A stretch of 64,000 nucleotides of DNA from Ectocarpus siliculosus (GCA_000310025.1 FN649732.1:1133712-1197711), one strand, 5' to 3'; shown: positions 1-12,164, counted from the first letter of the stretch. Program-made: numbers and translations. The notes: generated from the letters alone by a model not told the origin.

Positions 1-124
1 AACCATGGCGACGGGGCGCGGACACACACGTGCGCTAGACTCACTGCTGCGCCAAGGCCATAATCCAACACCCAACAACTGATGCCGAAAGCTCATCTCG
101 AAGGCCTTAACCACCCACCTCCAC

Positions 125-280
125 CTGAGCCGCGCGGCCCCTTGGCTCCGGAGGCCGCAAGCCTGTGGCCATCTCCATGCTGGTCGTGCCGGAAGGGGAG
201 ATGACCGGCTGCTGCTGCTGCTGCTGCTGTCGGTGCTGTCGTCGCTGCTGTCGGTTTTGGTGCTGGTGCTGTTGCTGCTC
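125..280 (-). CDS. Gene A exon: polyglutamine segment
   Basis: Phase 0, 52 codons, from acceptor CTACGATGACAG to donor GCTCAG|GTGGAG. It opens with Gln/His/Arg-rich sequence containing seven consecutive Gln codons (CAG), then a Ser/Pro/Gly-rich part ending RGRAAQ. It would join the exon at 505-762 without breaking frame. The remaining 124 bases at the left edge hold only intron-like sequence; an acceptor-like TTGGCGCAGCAG sits near position 50 on the minus strand. Confidence 0.4.
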
Positions 281-3200
281 CTGTCATCGTAGATCCATGT
301 GCACGGAACAATCAGCATACGGGTCCAAGCCGGAACAATACAAGCAGTTGGAATTATCTTAACATGCGGGTTTCTACTTCGTGGTGTTACGAACACTGAC
401 ATTGACATCCCCTAAGACAGGCGAGCTCGGGCCAACCGTTTCGAAATACAGCACCCCCTGCTGGGAATATTCACGTCTCCCTCCCCTTCGCAGCCAAGCC
501 TAACCTCGACGTAGTCATCACGGCCGTCGATGTCCACGCCCAACGCCTGCTGCTGCTGATACTGCTGCTGCTGGTACTGCTGCTGCTCCTCTTGCTCCAC
601 CGTGGTCATAGTCGACCCTATCTCCGACGACACCTCCATCTCCCGCGGAGTGAAGCGGACGCTGGAAGGGGTCGGGCCAGCCGCCCCGGCGTGTTTTGTC
701 CGGGGATCCGACACGTCCGCCCCCGGGTTGATGGTGAGCGCGTCCGTCGCGTGAGCACGTCCCTACAGCAGCAGCGCGTGGAGCAGCGGTTCGTGTCAAC
801 GTCAAGGTTGCATGATTGCATCAGGTGGGCTGAAGACGCGCAACAGTGCGGACAAAGCATCTATTATAGTGGGGGGGAAACACATCATGGAGCGTCACGC
901 GACGAAACGATCGATCGCTCTTCGTGGGTGTGCATTGTTTTTGCGGACGAATAGCCTCCCAGGGGCTCCCTCTGTTTCTACTGCACGATGAACGTTGGGT
1001 TTGCTCTCGGCGCATGAAAGAAACTATTCCGATATCTGTACTACCTTTTAACATCCGTAGTACTGGTCCCCCTTCCCCCCTTCCCGTCGTCACAGGCTAC
1101 ACACAGTAACTGCCCCAAAGGTACAGCATGACAAAAACAAGGGTCCCGAAGAATCAAATCACACAAACGCGGCGGTTGAGAACACATAAACAAAAGAGAT
1201 AGATAGAGTCATGCCAACGAGAACAACATACAGCAGTACGGACTAGGTACTCAATCGTGTCGATTCAACAGCAGTACAGTAACGCCACTCACCGGCTGAG
1301 TCAATTGCTGAGCTACCGGCGTGTCAGGCTCGTACCCGGGGTATCCCTTGTATCCGTGGAAAGACTCCGACTGTCCATGGGGCCTGGCAGACTGCAGAAA
1401 TCGACAAGACAGACCATGGACGGGGTGGGGGTGGGGGTGGGGGTGGGGGGGTTACCAATGTAAAGAAGGTAGGTATTGGAGGGCATTCCCGTCCGCTGCT
1501 CCCCCTGTATCACGTCCGCTCACACATCCTACTCACTATAGTGAAGACACTGGGCACCGTTCTTGACGACCGCGTTGCTCAATAACACCTGTTGAGTCAT
1601 CTTTCTCTCTGTGCTCTGCCTTCATTTCCCAGGTTGTCGACGGTTTCCTTCAATATGCCGTGGTTCCATCTCGTCACACTTACGCCCATATCCTAAAACG
1701 AGAGACGTTGTGAGGCTAACATCAATCTCCCATCACCATCACCCACTACCAATGACGCCAACAGTGGAGAGTTACAAATACAGAGCTTCCGGCAAATTCA
1801 CCATTCGGTTTCGTCCGAATCTTCTGACTCGAGTTCGACTGCTGTGGTCACACGCGTATCATAACTACCTGGTTCATTGGGAACCAAACCTCGGAACGTT
1901 CTGAACATCAGGGTGTGAGTTCGAAATCTCGGCTTAGCTACACGAACTGGGAGTTTGTTGCTGACAGCAGATGTAATGTGTGCGCAAACAACACATGTGC
2001 TACACGGCGATTAAATCGTGTGTACTAAAGCTATTTAATGCAAGATTCGAACACACGGTCGACCTTGGAAAACAGAAAACCTGAGTGTTTTGGGCGATAC
2101 TTCAAAGGGCCAGCACAGCGGCAGTACAACGGAGCAACGGCACAAATTTCTGTATGGCCTTGCTCCTGTGTAGCTCCTGTTTGACTTACCCCGGGTGGTG
2201 CGTCTACAAACATGCCGAAAGATCTCCAAACAACGTCCAACAAAGTGGGATTCTTCACAAGACACGCACACGCAAAATGCATTTTTTTCATTGGTCAGCC
2301 GCAACAGGAGCGTTGGCGCGCGTCGATGCCAACCAAAGACATCAACACTTTCCCCAGCACAGCAATGACAACCTCCCCACCCCCAGCAGCTTCATCACCC
2401 TTTCAGGACGAAGACCCGACAGCAGAACCGCACCGCACCGCACCGCACCGCACCCAGCGCCAACGGCAACGCCAACAACGGCGCCGCAGTCTCTATCTAC
2501 CTTCACTCTCACCCCGGAAGGCGGCGCCATCGGCTAGACAAAACACGGTGCCCCGAAGCCAACCCCTACCCATCGCACATCTACAGCTGTAGTATACACA
2601 CCTGCACCGTGCGCTCCTGCCAGACGTTCGGAAACAAAAAAGTGCACCGGAGGAACACTGTAACACCTAAACCCTAGCTGCACGTACAGTATCATACCTC
2701 CAGCATGCTCCCGTCTCTCGGGATAGACATCACGCGCTGCTCCCCTCCCAGCCGCAGGCCCCCCGCCAGCCCCCCCCTGAGCCCGCTCCCGCTCGACAAT
2801 ATCTCCGCGGACGAATCTCCCGCGATCGCCTGGTGGCTCGACATGTTCTCCTTCGCCGAAGCCGCCACCGCCACCGGGACCCCGGAACTTCCGTCGTCCT
2901 CGCCTCTGCCCGCCGCCGCAGCGCTGTACCCCTCCTGGTCTTCGGGGCCCCCAGCCGGAGCGTCGCTCGAGGCCGGGGCCGCGGGGGCGGCTGCCGCCGG
3001 CGGTGCGAGGCTCGGCGCCCGGTACACCGACGGCGCGTTGACGGTGTAGGCCGAGGCGGACTTGGAGGAGGCGGCCTGCGCAGCGACGCTTCCAGGGGAA
3101 CGGGAGGCGCCCGAGCCGCGGTTGTCACGCGAGTCCTCGACGAAGAGTTCGCCGTCGGAGTCATCGTCTGCTCCGATTGGTTGGATGGTTGACGATGCAT

Positions 3201-4205
3201 CGTTTGGGCGGGGTGAGTCATGGGCCGGCTTTCGAGTTCGGTCTGAGTACAGCAGCCTAGGAAGTAAGAGACGACCAGGAGGCAGAGTATAAAACGCCCG
3301 CAGAGCGATACTGTTCCTTAAAATCGACATGAGACGAGGCGAGCTCGACCCATTGTAGACGGAACTTCGTGGTGCAAAAAAACACTACAAAAATGGAACC
3401 CTATTGTCTGCTTTCTTCTCTGTCTCGCGCCAGCGCCACACATGCATTCTGAGAAAACACATTCCTTCAGTACAAAAAGGACAGGCATCGTAAAACTCTG
3501 AGATCCCTTTCGTTTATTCGCCGACCTTTCGAATACGAGGAACACCTTCCTCTTCTAACACTACTGCTTATCCCATACAGAAAAAAAATGACTGACTCAT
3601 GCCCCAGCATTATTTCTGAGCGCAAAGCGGCCTACATGTAGTACCAATGTTGTTTCATACGCACACGAACGAGGAAAAAGTCATCGGCACGGCAGTTCGT
3701 TCGTTCGAGCGACAGAGACACACGAGCGAGCACAACAATATCTTGGGGCGTGAGTAACCTACAGTGCTATGCTGCTGTGTCTATCAATTTAAAAAAAAGC
3801 AAACCACTCAAAGGTCACTCACCTTCGACATCGACATCGTCGAACGACATGTAGGCGGGGGCAGCCTTGAGCCCCCTCGACGCGCGCTTGCTGAACTTCG
3901 TCTTCGGGACTGGCTTCGCCACAGCCGCCGCCGCCGCAGGCGCCGGTGCAGGCGCAGCCGATGGCTCAGTCACCGCCGCCGCCGCCGCCGGTGCAGCCGC
4001 AGCAGGCGTCGCTGCTGAAACCGTCGGCGCTGGCCCCGCTGCTGCTTCCGCCGCCATTGCCGCTGCCGCCGCCCGCGGCGCCGCCGCTTCGGAAGCAATG
4101 CTCGGGGTTGCCGTGGTTCCGTTGCCTCCCGCAAGCTGCTGCTGGGACCCAGGCTTGGAGGATGACGTGGCGGTTTGCGAGGCCCCCTGCCGGTTCCTTG
4201 TTGGT
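125..4205 (-). CDS. Gene A: low-complexity Ala/Pro/Gln/Ser-rich protein, partial at both ends
   Basis: Four minus-strand exons join in phase: 3823-4205, 2698-3242, 505-762 and 125-280, about 447 residues. Donors are GAAG|GTGAGT, GGAG|GTATGA, CGAG|GTTAGG and CTCAG|GTGGAG; acceptors end in TTTCTCAG, TGTACTCAG, CTGCTGTAG and GATGACAG. The product is mostly disordered: a poly-Ala/Pro exon ending in a basic KFSKRASRGLK patch and an acidic FDDVDVED stretch, then a Ser/Asp/Ala exon, then two Gln-rich exons. I recognise no domain and assign no function. The first listed exon begins inside a codon, so at least one 5' exon lies above 4205; the last ends in a donor, so the gene continues left of the window. 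The exons are supported by phase agreement and open frames; the biological role is unknown. Confidence 0.55.
505..762 (-). CDS. Gene A exon: Gln-rich segment
   Basis: Phase 0 at both ends, 86 codons, between acceptor CTGCTGCTGTAG and donor TACGTCGAG|GTTAGG. The middle carries QEEQQQYQQQQYQQQQ, the end is acidic (DIDGRDDYVE). The frame also stays open past the donor to a stop at 412, so a terminal-exon reading is the alternative. Splicing is preferred because the next exon starts in phase 0 and is again Gln-rich. Confidence 0.45.
1422..1451 (+). repeat. G-rich GGGGGT tract
   Basis: Five runs of four to seven G separated by single T, inside the long intron of gene A between 763 and 2697. The spacing fits a possible G-quadruplex on the plus strand, the non-template side's complement for gene A. 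No function is claimed. Confidence 0.7.
2427..2454 (+). repeat. CACCG pentamer tandem repeat
   Basis: About five copies of ACCGC in the intron of gene A. It makes several false frames of His/Pro/Arg composition on the plus strand. Confidence 0.7.
2698..3242 (-). CDS. Gene A exon: Ser/Asp/Ala-rich segment
   Basis: Starts after the acceptor CTGCTGTACTCAG with two split bases and ends at GGAG|GTATGA in phase 0, 181 full codons. It contains an acidic part (ADDDSDGELFVEDSRD), Ala/Pro-rich runs, then a Gly/Leu-rich tail ending DGSMLE. No domain is recognised. A second acceptor 14 bases upstream (TTACTTCCTAG) is also good but does not fit the phase of the preceding exon. Confidence 0.55.
3823..4205 (-). 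CDS. Gene A exon: poly-Ala/Pro segment
   Basis: Acceptor CCTCCCTTTCTCAG precedes the exon and the donor GAAG|GTGAGT follows it. It starts with one split base and ends after one base of a codon, 127 full codons. The protein runs from a Gln/Ser/Thr-rich start through long Ala/Pro runs to a basic patch (KTKFSKRASRGLK) and the acidic end DDVDVE. The run is written in mixed GCG/GCA/GCT codons, unlike a pure triplet repeat. Confidence 0.55.
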
Positions 4206-4590
4206 CTGAGAAAGGGAGGCACAGCAGACAAGAAATTGATCGAGGGTGGGTAATTTTCGTGTGTTGTGTTGAATGCGGCTGCTGAAAAAAAAAATGCTTT
4301 CCGGTTGGTCCTGCTGCAAGTCTTTTGGAGGTGGATACTAGGAGAAGTGCTTTGGCCGACCTTGAGGCCGGAAAAATGGCAGGTCTGAGTGGGCGATGCA
4401 CGGAAGACTGTGTTGACGGTGTTCCGCGGTGGGTAAGGATAAGGATAAGGATGCATGCATTCACGCTTTCGAGTTTCTTTAGAGCGAGGCGGACCAGATG
4501 CGTTCCGTACTCTTGCGCTTAGCGCATCTTCTTCATACTCGGAATGCACCGGCAGAATCCTTGGATATTGCAACTATTTTTAACGTGAAG

Positions 4591-4627
<37 letters not shown>
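4591..4627 (+). repeat. (ACA)n trinucleotide microsatellite
   Basis: About twelve uninterrupted ACA units, 37 bases, upstream of gene A in non-coding sequence. Confidence 0.9.
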
Positions 4628-4628
<1 letters not shown>

Positions 4629-4806
4629 TTGGATACTGCTGTATGCCTATGTGTCTTGGTGTGTGTGGGTTTCAACCAAACACGATCGGGTATGCATATG
4701 ATGAGCTTGGTTGTGGACGAGTTCCAAAAAGGAACATTCGGACGACACTCTGTGAAATAAAAAAAAACTAAAATCATTCAACCACGGAAACATTACACTC
4801 GACGGA

Positions 4807-4978
4807 GGGAGTCCCTGTTTAGTGCCGGTTGAATAGTGCCAATGCCCCCCGTATAGTCCCGGTGTTTTCCGCGGGCACATAATAATTTTCATGTCATCGT
4901 CAGTACTTTGAACAGTGCCGGTCCGGCTATGTGCCGGTGAATATTCTGGGCACATACCGGCACTAAGCAGGGACCCCC
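4807..4978. mobile_element. MITE-like element with 22-base terminal inverted repeats
   Basis: The left end reads GGGAGTCCCTG then TTTAGTGCCGG. The right end, read in reverse complement, gives GGGGGTCCCTG then CTTAGTGCCGG. That is 20 of 22 bases matching, 172 bases apart, with no coding capacity between. The interior repeats the GTGCCGG core on both strands. I could not identify a target-site duplication: the flanks are CGACGGA on the left and TTTGTAA on the right. The size and structure fit a non-autonomous DNA transposon; a plain secondary-structure palindrome is the alternative. Confidence 0.5.
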
Positions 4979-7900
4979 TTTGTAAACAATACCCATATGA
5001 AAAAATTACCATACGTCTCATGCCGCGGACCTACCGATTCGCGGGTATCCGTGGGAATCGTCGGTATTATCGAGAACGCGGGTAGTCTTTCTTCGATTGC
5101 TTCCGCGTCATCTATGGATGATCTATGATCCCATCGTACAGTATGCGGCGAAATTCGCCCATCGCAGGTTTTACGTCACGAACGGGTGAAATGTCCGTCG
5201 AGAGCACCATATTCATGCAGACCGTTGCGTACCAGGGTGGCAATGCCAAACCGCTGCGGCTGGTGGATCTACATGCACAATGTACCCATTGTGGCGAAGA
5301 CCCAGCTAGTACACGTGTATGCAGGGGTAATACAAGACGCTGTAAACCAACAGCGAACCGGTGCATGCTGGCGCGGTCTACAGAAGGGAAAGCTGAGCCG
5401 AAGGCTGCGCCGAAACTACCCAACACAAGCAGCGGCTGGAGATGGAGGATGGAGGAGGCCGTTCAGTGCGTTTGTTGTTCTGTAGGCTCACGACAAAGAC
5501 AAGTAACTCAGGGAACCACTGCTCCCATCCGTGCTCGTATGCATACATGCATACTCTCCCCCCCCCCCCCTAAGCTGGTCCGTAAAGGCATCATCATCAC
5601 ATGATCAAGGCCTCTGTGATTGGCGTGATCACCAAGCCGTTTCGTTTTGGGGTCAAGGCTCCATCTCTGCACCTGTGTAGGACTTATGGAGGATGCCACG
5701 CACCCCGAATGCTACAACAAGCCCCAAGCGCTCTAGAAACATGAAACAGGAATCTAGACGTGCACACAAGAGGATAGGCTGGAAAATAATTCCTTTTTCG
5801 TCTATCCGATAGAGCTGTTTCGTTGACCCACCATCTCCGTTCGAGGGGGCGGGGGGGGGGGAACTCGCGTACCGGGTCATTGTTGCTCGTGTTGCTCGCA
5901 CACTCCACCCCACTCGACACACTTCACGGGTGCGGGCGTGATGCAGAACACAGAAATACCATATACACGCAGACCCCCCAAAGAGAAGCAGCAGGCTGGT
6001 GGATGAAGTCCAAGAAAAAAAAAAAGGACGAAACGGGACGATTCTGTGTATCGGAGGACAGCAGGGACAAAAACAAAAAAAAGAAAAACAATGCTCGCCG
6101 GCAGCGGACCACGGCCGATCGCCAGCCGGGCGGGTGCCTCTGCCTGAACCCCACAAAAAAACAAGACAGAGAGCCCTCGAGCTGCTGCTGCTGCTCTGAT
6201 GTTTTGGCAGCTACAGCAGTAGCCGTGCTGTTGTTGGCGATGTACACCATGTCTATACTTGATTTTGTCTCTGGAAATGCGGCTACACTCGCCGGGTATT
6301 TATCTGGTCGGGAGAAGGGGGGGGGGGAGTACGTGCTCAGTGCTCACCGAAGGCGGACTCCGAAATCTACAGCAAATGTATTCAAAGTGTAGTCCTGCCT
6401 GTGACATACTATCGTCCCCCGTGACAGTTCGAAAACTTGTTGCAGTAACGAAGAGACACACAGAGAGAGAGAAAGAGGACAATTCGCCCACGGAGCTACT
6501 TTGTTGACTAAATAGACAAATAGACAGCAGCAAGGGTTGCCTTTCAAGCTGCGTGTGAAGAAAACAACAAGCTGAAGAATACCACACTGATTGTGCTTGA
6601 AAGAGAGGCCTTTCAGCGAATCGAACCCTCCCGGTACAAAAAGCAGCTCTGGTAAGGGTGGCAGGGAAGCACCTCTTTGCCTCCTCCACCAACAATTTAT
6701 CCAATTTCAATTGAAATCTAGCGCTGACTGATCGTGGCTAGTAACTGTAGAGAACCGCAGCAGGCACATCAAGAACTATGCATCGCCTTCAAAACAGAAG
6801 CTGAACCACCCTCCTTGCTCCTTGCAAAACACAGACACGTACCGGCACAAAAAAAAAAAGAGCAAGAGAAATACGCGCCATCTGATCCACGAATCACAAA
6901 CGTCAATCAAGAACATCGACGGCGGCCCCTCAGGAATTCTGTCTTGTCTGTCTGTCTGTGCCTCTATCAATGCATTATCATAATGCTGCTGTCCACGTTG
7001 CTGGGTGTGGTTTCGACACCACGCAGCCCGTGAACGACAAAAGAACAAGAGAGCCGGGATTGAGCACAGCAGAGGGTAAAACGTGACCGGAGAAAAGGAA
7101 GCCGGCCAAAAGAAATGAAGATCCCGTTTCTCTCCCTCTCTCGCCACCTCTTTCTTGCGACCCTGCTCTCTGATGCCGCGTCACCGACGGTGAAAAAAGT
7201 TTTGCCGAAACCGCTGAGAGAGCGAGCTGCTACATACAATGTATACATAATATATTTTAGCTTCGGCGCAAACTGAACGGAGAGAAAGTAGCTCAACTTA
7301 CCGCAACAATATCCTCCAACCATCCAAGCCCAGCTAACTCTCCTATCGACCCTAACTACTAATCCATTCTTTCATAAGTCAATATCTGTTCTGATGTTCT
7401 AAAAATTTGCTTTGCACCCACACAGAGCGAGAGAAAGGGCGGTAAGAGAAGGCGCCTTGACCAAAGGATGGGGAAAGTGGGACGGAGAGAAAAAAAGGCT
7501 TTAATTTTCATATACAATAGACTATGCATACAATACATACCCGGAGTATTTGCGTTGTTCGGAAACACGCGACCCACCCGCACCCCGGAGAGGAAAAAGG
7601 GAGTGAGAGAGGGGGCGATTGGTGTGCTTTACTTTGCGGTCGACGCAGCCAGTCGAGCGGGATTCAGCAGTCAAAGGTATGCTGCTGCTGCTGCTGCTAT
7701 TGCTGCTACTGCTGCGTCGCACGGATCTACCACAGCAGCTGGATCAACCAGCGCCTGATTGTTGTGTTCTGTCTTACCATCCTAGAAATTAGCACACCCG
7801 CACACGCCATAAATCCAGCCCCCTCACCTTACGCCCATCGTTGCTGGTGCGTCCGCCATTGGTCGAGGAAGGTCGTTACCCAGGCCATCGTCCAAGTGGT

Positions 7901-9586
7901 CCTCGGTATTCGTGGGTCCAAACAGCGCCGTCCGAAACAAGTCACACACATGACACAGCTCGCTCATCTCGCTCGCACCCTGCCCGGCGTCGCTGCCTCT
8001 TGTCTTCTTCCTCTCGCGGGCTCTCTTCTTTCACTCTCCCTCCTCCGGTCTCTCTGCCTCCCCCTTGCCTCTTTCCTCTCTCTCTCCCTCCCCTTCAGAG
8101 GGCCTTGTCTCTCTGCCTGCTTCCAGAAAGCCCCTATCTCTCTCCTGCTTCCCACGCGCTCTCCCCGTCGTCTGTTGCCCTGGCCCCGCGCTCTCGCTCG
8201 ATTCCCGCCGTTCCACACAAAATCACAAAAAAAGAGACAAGCGTTCCTCCAACGGACAGAGACGCTACGCCCTCACGGCCGAATCCCCACTTGCCGTCGA
8301 GAAAATTAACGATATCCCCCCCGAGAGAGAGGAGAGGGACAGAAACACGCACGGACACAAACAACAGAGAGAGAGAGCTGTAAATCTGGCGCTAGAAGAC
8401 ACAAGAACGCAAGCAACAACAAACCTTGGGGTCCGAAAGGTAGGGGGTACGTGGAATCAGGATACCTGCAGTAAGCATTTCCGCGAAGCCCCCTTGATGG
8501 ATTGATGGATGTTTTTATATAACCATGGTTATTTATAGTCATGTCTTTGGTTTTTATGGAACAGAGAAGTACGTTGGTTTGGCGGGAGGGACACAGCACG
8601 TTTTTCACATCTGATCTCCACATCTGATCTCCACACACAGCAGCAGCGGTCTCTCTTCATCGTGTATCTACTGCTGCCAGAATCATACCACTGGCTATCG
8701 AGCTTACACCCGTTTCAAGCAGATAGATATAGAAAGAGAGCGATAGAGAACGAGAGAGCTTTACTCGCCGATCAAGAGATACGAAAAACCGGTGCGCTCG
8801 AGGTGTTTTGTTCTGTGAGCCATCAAGACCGTCGAAGCCTGTCAGAGCATCATCATCAGCACCAGGATCAGAGGGGAGGGAACCGTCGCGAAGAAGAGAG
8901 GATCGCCCAGGCTGCTCAACGCGGAGAACATCCTGGCCCCAATATACGCCGCGCACCGACGAACAAAAAAGGCTAGACGACGAGAAACGAAGCATGTGAG
9001 TGCCCGGCAGCAGTGTGGTACGTGTGCGAGAAGACCAGTTCGAGTGCATGGAGGAGTGCATGGATGATGCGGCACATCCAGCATCATATTTTTGCCCCGT
9101 AGTCTACCCGTTGATCACGAACGAATCCATCTTTTTTCACAGGCGTCGAATGCATGTGGAGAGGGAGCCGCACGCACTCAAGCCCTTGGGCGAGGGGGGT
9201 GGTTGCGGCGTGGTTGGATCATAGTAGTACATGGACCGCAGCAATATCATAAAGTATCTATCGCAAACACCCAGCGGCGCACCCCCACCAACAGCAGTCC
9301 AAAAATTGACAACAGACCGGTGCGCGATCTTGCTCCAGCGTCGCGGACGTGGAAATCGCAATGCTCGAGACCTACTGCTGCACATAGAACCACACCTGCT
9401 TTGGGGACTGACTACATGTAGATCGGCCAGTAACATGTTCAAGATCCTCGTGCGTAGCAAAAAGAAGCCCACACTGCTCCTGCAGTTGTCAGCGCCTGCC
9501 GGGCTATCTTTCGTCAGATGCGTTGCAGGGAGGAGGAGACGGCGCCATTGTCTTTCGTTCCTTCTTTTTTCGCGGTCTCCGAAGAA

Positions 9587-9609
9587 GTTGTTGTTGTTGT
9601 TGTTGTTGT
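9587..9609 (+). repeat. (GTT)n microsatellite
   Basis: Seven to eight GTT units in non-coding sequence. Confidence 0.85.
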
Positions 9610-10554
9610 GTAAGCAAATCAATCAACGCCTGTCTGTCGTCCGTGCCACAAAGAAATCGCACGCGGAGGGCAGGCTGCGCGGGGAGAGCGGCGGCAGGGG
9701 GGCTGCCCTCTTGGAGATTGGCCCTTGCCAGCGTGTGAGGTGGAGTAGGGCGCATGCATGCACAGCACAGCAGCAGCGACAGCAGGCAGTGATCATAGTT
9801 GATAAACCGCCAACTTTCGACGAAAATCTTACCGGTCGAGCGGATCCTTTGTGGAAATTATTTTTAGGAAATGGGCACCGATACATCCACAGCAATAGCT
9901 GGTTTGGATATCTTGATGTTCGTGCTTCTGTCTCGGACAAGAGCGTGCGGGCCAGTGTCGCCCCTCATGCCATCATGTCCTTTTCTCTCAGTACCCCCCT
10001 TGTTGGCTCACGACGAGCCGGTGCCACTGAATGCCGCGCTACTGAATGCCGCGCCACTGAATGCCGCCAAAAAAGGAAGCCGTTGACAATGCCGAAAAAA
10101 GACGAACCCTACGCTACAGTCGTAGCATTGTAGCGGGTGCAGGCGCGTAAGAATCCCGGTTACAATTGCACGTCGACCAACCCGCCTTTGTTTGTCTATA
10201 CCACGCGGGTCACGGAGAAGCAACAGTCAGATGATGGATTATAAACAGGATGGATCGCACATTAATTTGGTGGCAGCCAGGACGGGTGCGGAATGGGGGA
10301 AAGTCGTATGCATAGCAATCCACAAAAATATCACATGGCGGGCGGGCGGCAACGCTCATGACGTCATGCCTTTCTTTGAAAAATAAACAATGACCCGCAC
10401 ATCACAGGTACTGATTAATAGGTGGGTTGTTTCCACGAGTGCAGGCGGGAAGTGCCCACGAAAGGCGCCATTCCCTTGGATATTACCACACATTACACCT
10501 ACACGCGTCCGCATCTCGCGCAAGCCCTTTTCAATCCACCGCATCACCCAGGTG

Positions 10555-10960
10555 ACGGCCTTCTTATCTTATCCCGTTTCCACGATCTAAATCGGGCGGG
10601 TGAACGCGAGCGCGCGAGCACGGCGATTTTAGTGCGAACCACCGTTGTTGCATATGGCTCTGTCCCAAATGTGTTTGGAGCCCCAATCGAACCTGGGCGA
10701 AGCAGTACGCCACAGCGAACCAGGGCAGAAAAATGGTTCCTCACCCTACACTTGTCACGGCCTTCTTATCTTATCCCGTTTCCACGATCTAAATCGGGCG
10801 GGTGAACGCGAGCGCGCGAGCACGGCGATTTTAGTGCGATCCAACCACCGTTGTTGCATATGGCTCTGTCCCAAATGTGTTTGGAGCCCCAATCGAACCT
10901 GGGCGAAGCAGTACGCCACAGCGAACCAGGGCAGAAAAATGGTTCCTCACCCTACACTTG
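10555..10960 (+). repeat. Tandem duplication, two copies of about 200 bases
   Basis: Copy 1 spans 10555-10754 and copy 2 spans 10757-10960. They begin with ACGGCCTTCTTATCTTATCC and end with CCTACACTTG. By eye the copies are identical except for a four-base ATCC insertion in copy 2, where GTGCGATCCAACC replaces GTGCGAACC. Near identity implies a recent duplication. No open frame of note is carried. Confidence 0.9.
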
Positions 10961-11870
10961 CATACTGCTTGCGTCTATTCTGAAGCTCCCTTGTTTGCAG
11001 TATACAGCGTTCACCAGCTGAACTGTCTCCGTAATTACCTACGGTAGTCTCGTTGGGACGCACTCTGTAGCAGTTCTGAAGACAGGCAAATAACCCCGCT
11101 TACAGACCAGATGGCGCGGAGTCGTCAGCCCCAGACGCAATAACAATGTAATGCCATCGATGCGTGCTTTGCACGGGAGCTGTGTGCATGGTGTGCGTGT
11201 AGACTCGGTGGTGGGAGCAAGGCACCCCCCACCTGAAACATGACCCTCCGCTGCTGTTGGATGTGTACCGACCGAAGCAACAAAACCCGTTCGCATATAC
11301 GTAGAATACTCCGACTTTTGTTCCTGCGTTACTTGTTTCGCCTCATGACCATGGGCGCGCTTTGTTGTTCCGATGGTGAACCGTTTCACTCCACCATCAA
11401 CGCCAAGCCCACCTGATAGGAGGACCACAGCAACAGCTAACAGTCAGTTGCCATCAATCTCAAGTCAACCTCCTATTAGATGACCCACAACACAACAGCC
11501 AGTTTTTGTCTCAGCAGGCGCTGGACGATTCGTTTAGTTTCTCACATACGAGCATTTGGACGAAAGGAATCGTGGACACGGTGGTAAAAGCATGATACGC
11601 GCGTCGGTCACATGGCATGCTTGTCGAAAGAGTTTTGTTTTGTAAGGCGTGGTGATTCGAGGCGGAGAAGACAGGACACACCGCACTTTTGGTTGTGTTT
11701 TGTTTGGCTGTCGATGGGAACACCAGCTATAATAACCTCGCTCGACCCCATATGAAACGGTCAACTCCATTCTACCATTCTACGAACAAGCACTATCTGC
11801 CAACGTGGTTATTCCACCTGCTGTACAATACTCCTTCTTTTTCCTTCCGCCTGTACCTCTGCGAGCGCAG

Positions 11871-12164
11871 GGTTTCCGATTTTCGGCGTGCACTGGCGGG
11901 GGCGGCCGTTCTGATCGGATTGGCGCAGTCGTCGTCGGGGAGCGGCTGGAGTGGTCTTCGCGCCGGGCAGAACTACGGCGATGTCAGTAACGTCGACGCC
12001 ACGCACGACGCAAGACTGGGCCTGGGCGGCGGCGAGTGGGGGGGCGTACGCTCGCTCCAGGAGGCGACCGACCCGCTGTGCAGCTTGCCGGAGGAAGATC
12101 CTTGCACGTTGAACACCACGGCCATCGGCATGGTGGAATGGGGCACCTCCACTTACTACGACGG
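11871..12164 (+). CDS. Gene D exon 1 seen: signal-like hydrophobic segment and Cys-bearing ectodomain
   Basis: Follows the pyrimidine-rich acceptor CCTGTACCTCTGCGAGCGCAG and ends at GACGG|GTGAGC with two bases of a codon. After the hydrophobic core come Ser/Gly-rich residues and the segment DPLCSLPEEDPCTLNTTA, which includes two Cys and one N-glycosylation sequon (NTT). If the exon instead starts at the ATG at 11752, the hydrophobic stretch lies too deep for a normal cleaved signal peptide, so an upstream start exon is more likely. Confidence 0.6.

Larger units (their letters stand above)
4206..11870. other. Gene-poor interval between genes A and D
   Basis: I see no chain of phase-compatible exons here. 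The interval holds microsatellites, a 172-base inverted-repeat element, a block that is almost pure CT on the plus strand at about 7960-8200 and GA-rich at about 8318-8380, and a 0.4-kb tandem duplication. The purine/pyrimidine-skewed block could belong to a promoter or 5' UTR, but nothing ties it to a gene. Undetected 5' exons of gene A (minus) and gene D (plus) should lie in this interval. Confidence 0.5.

Noticed and set aside
3867-4253. Plus-strand poly-Ala frame
   Set aside because: GC-rich triplet runs are open in several frames; the minus-strand reading has matched splice sites.
8657-9061. Minus-strand frame with an acidic Asp/Gly/Ser segment after a GGGGCCAG acceptor
   Set aside because: It could be a 5' exon of gene A, but no phase-compatible donor leads to 4205 across 4.5 kb.
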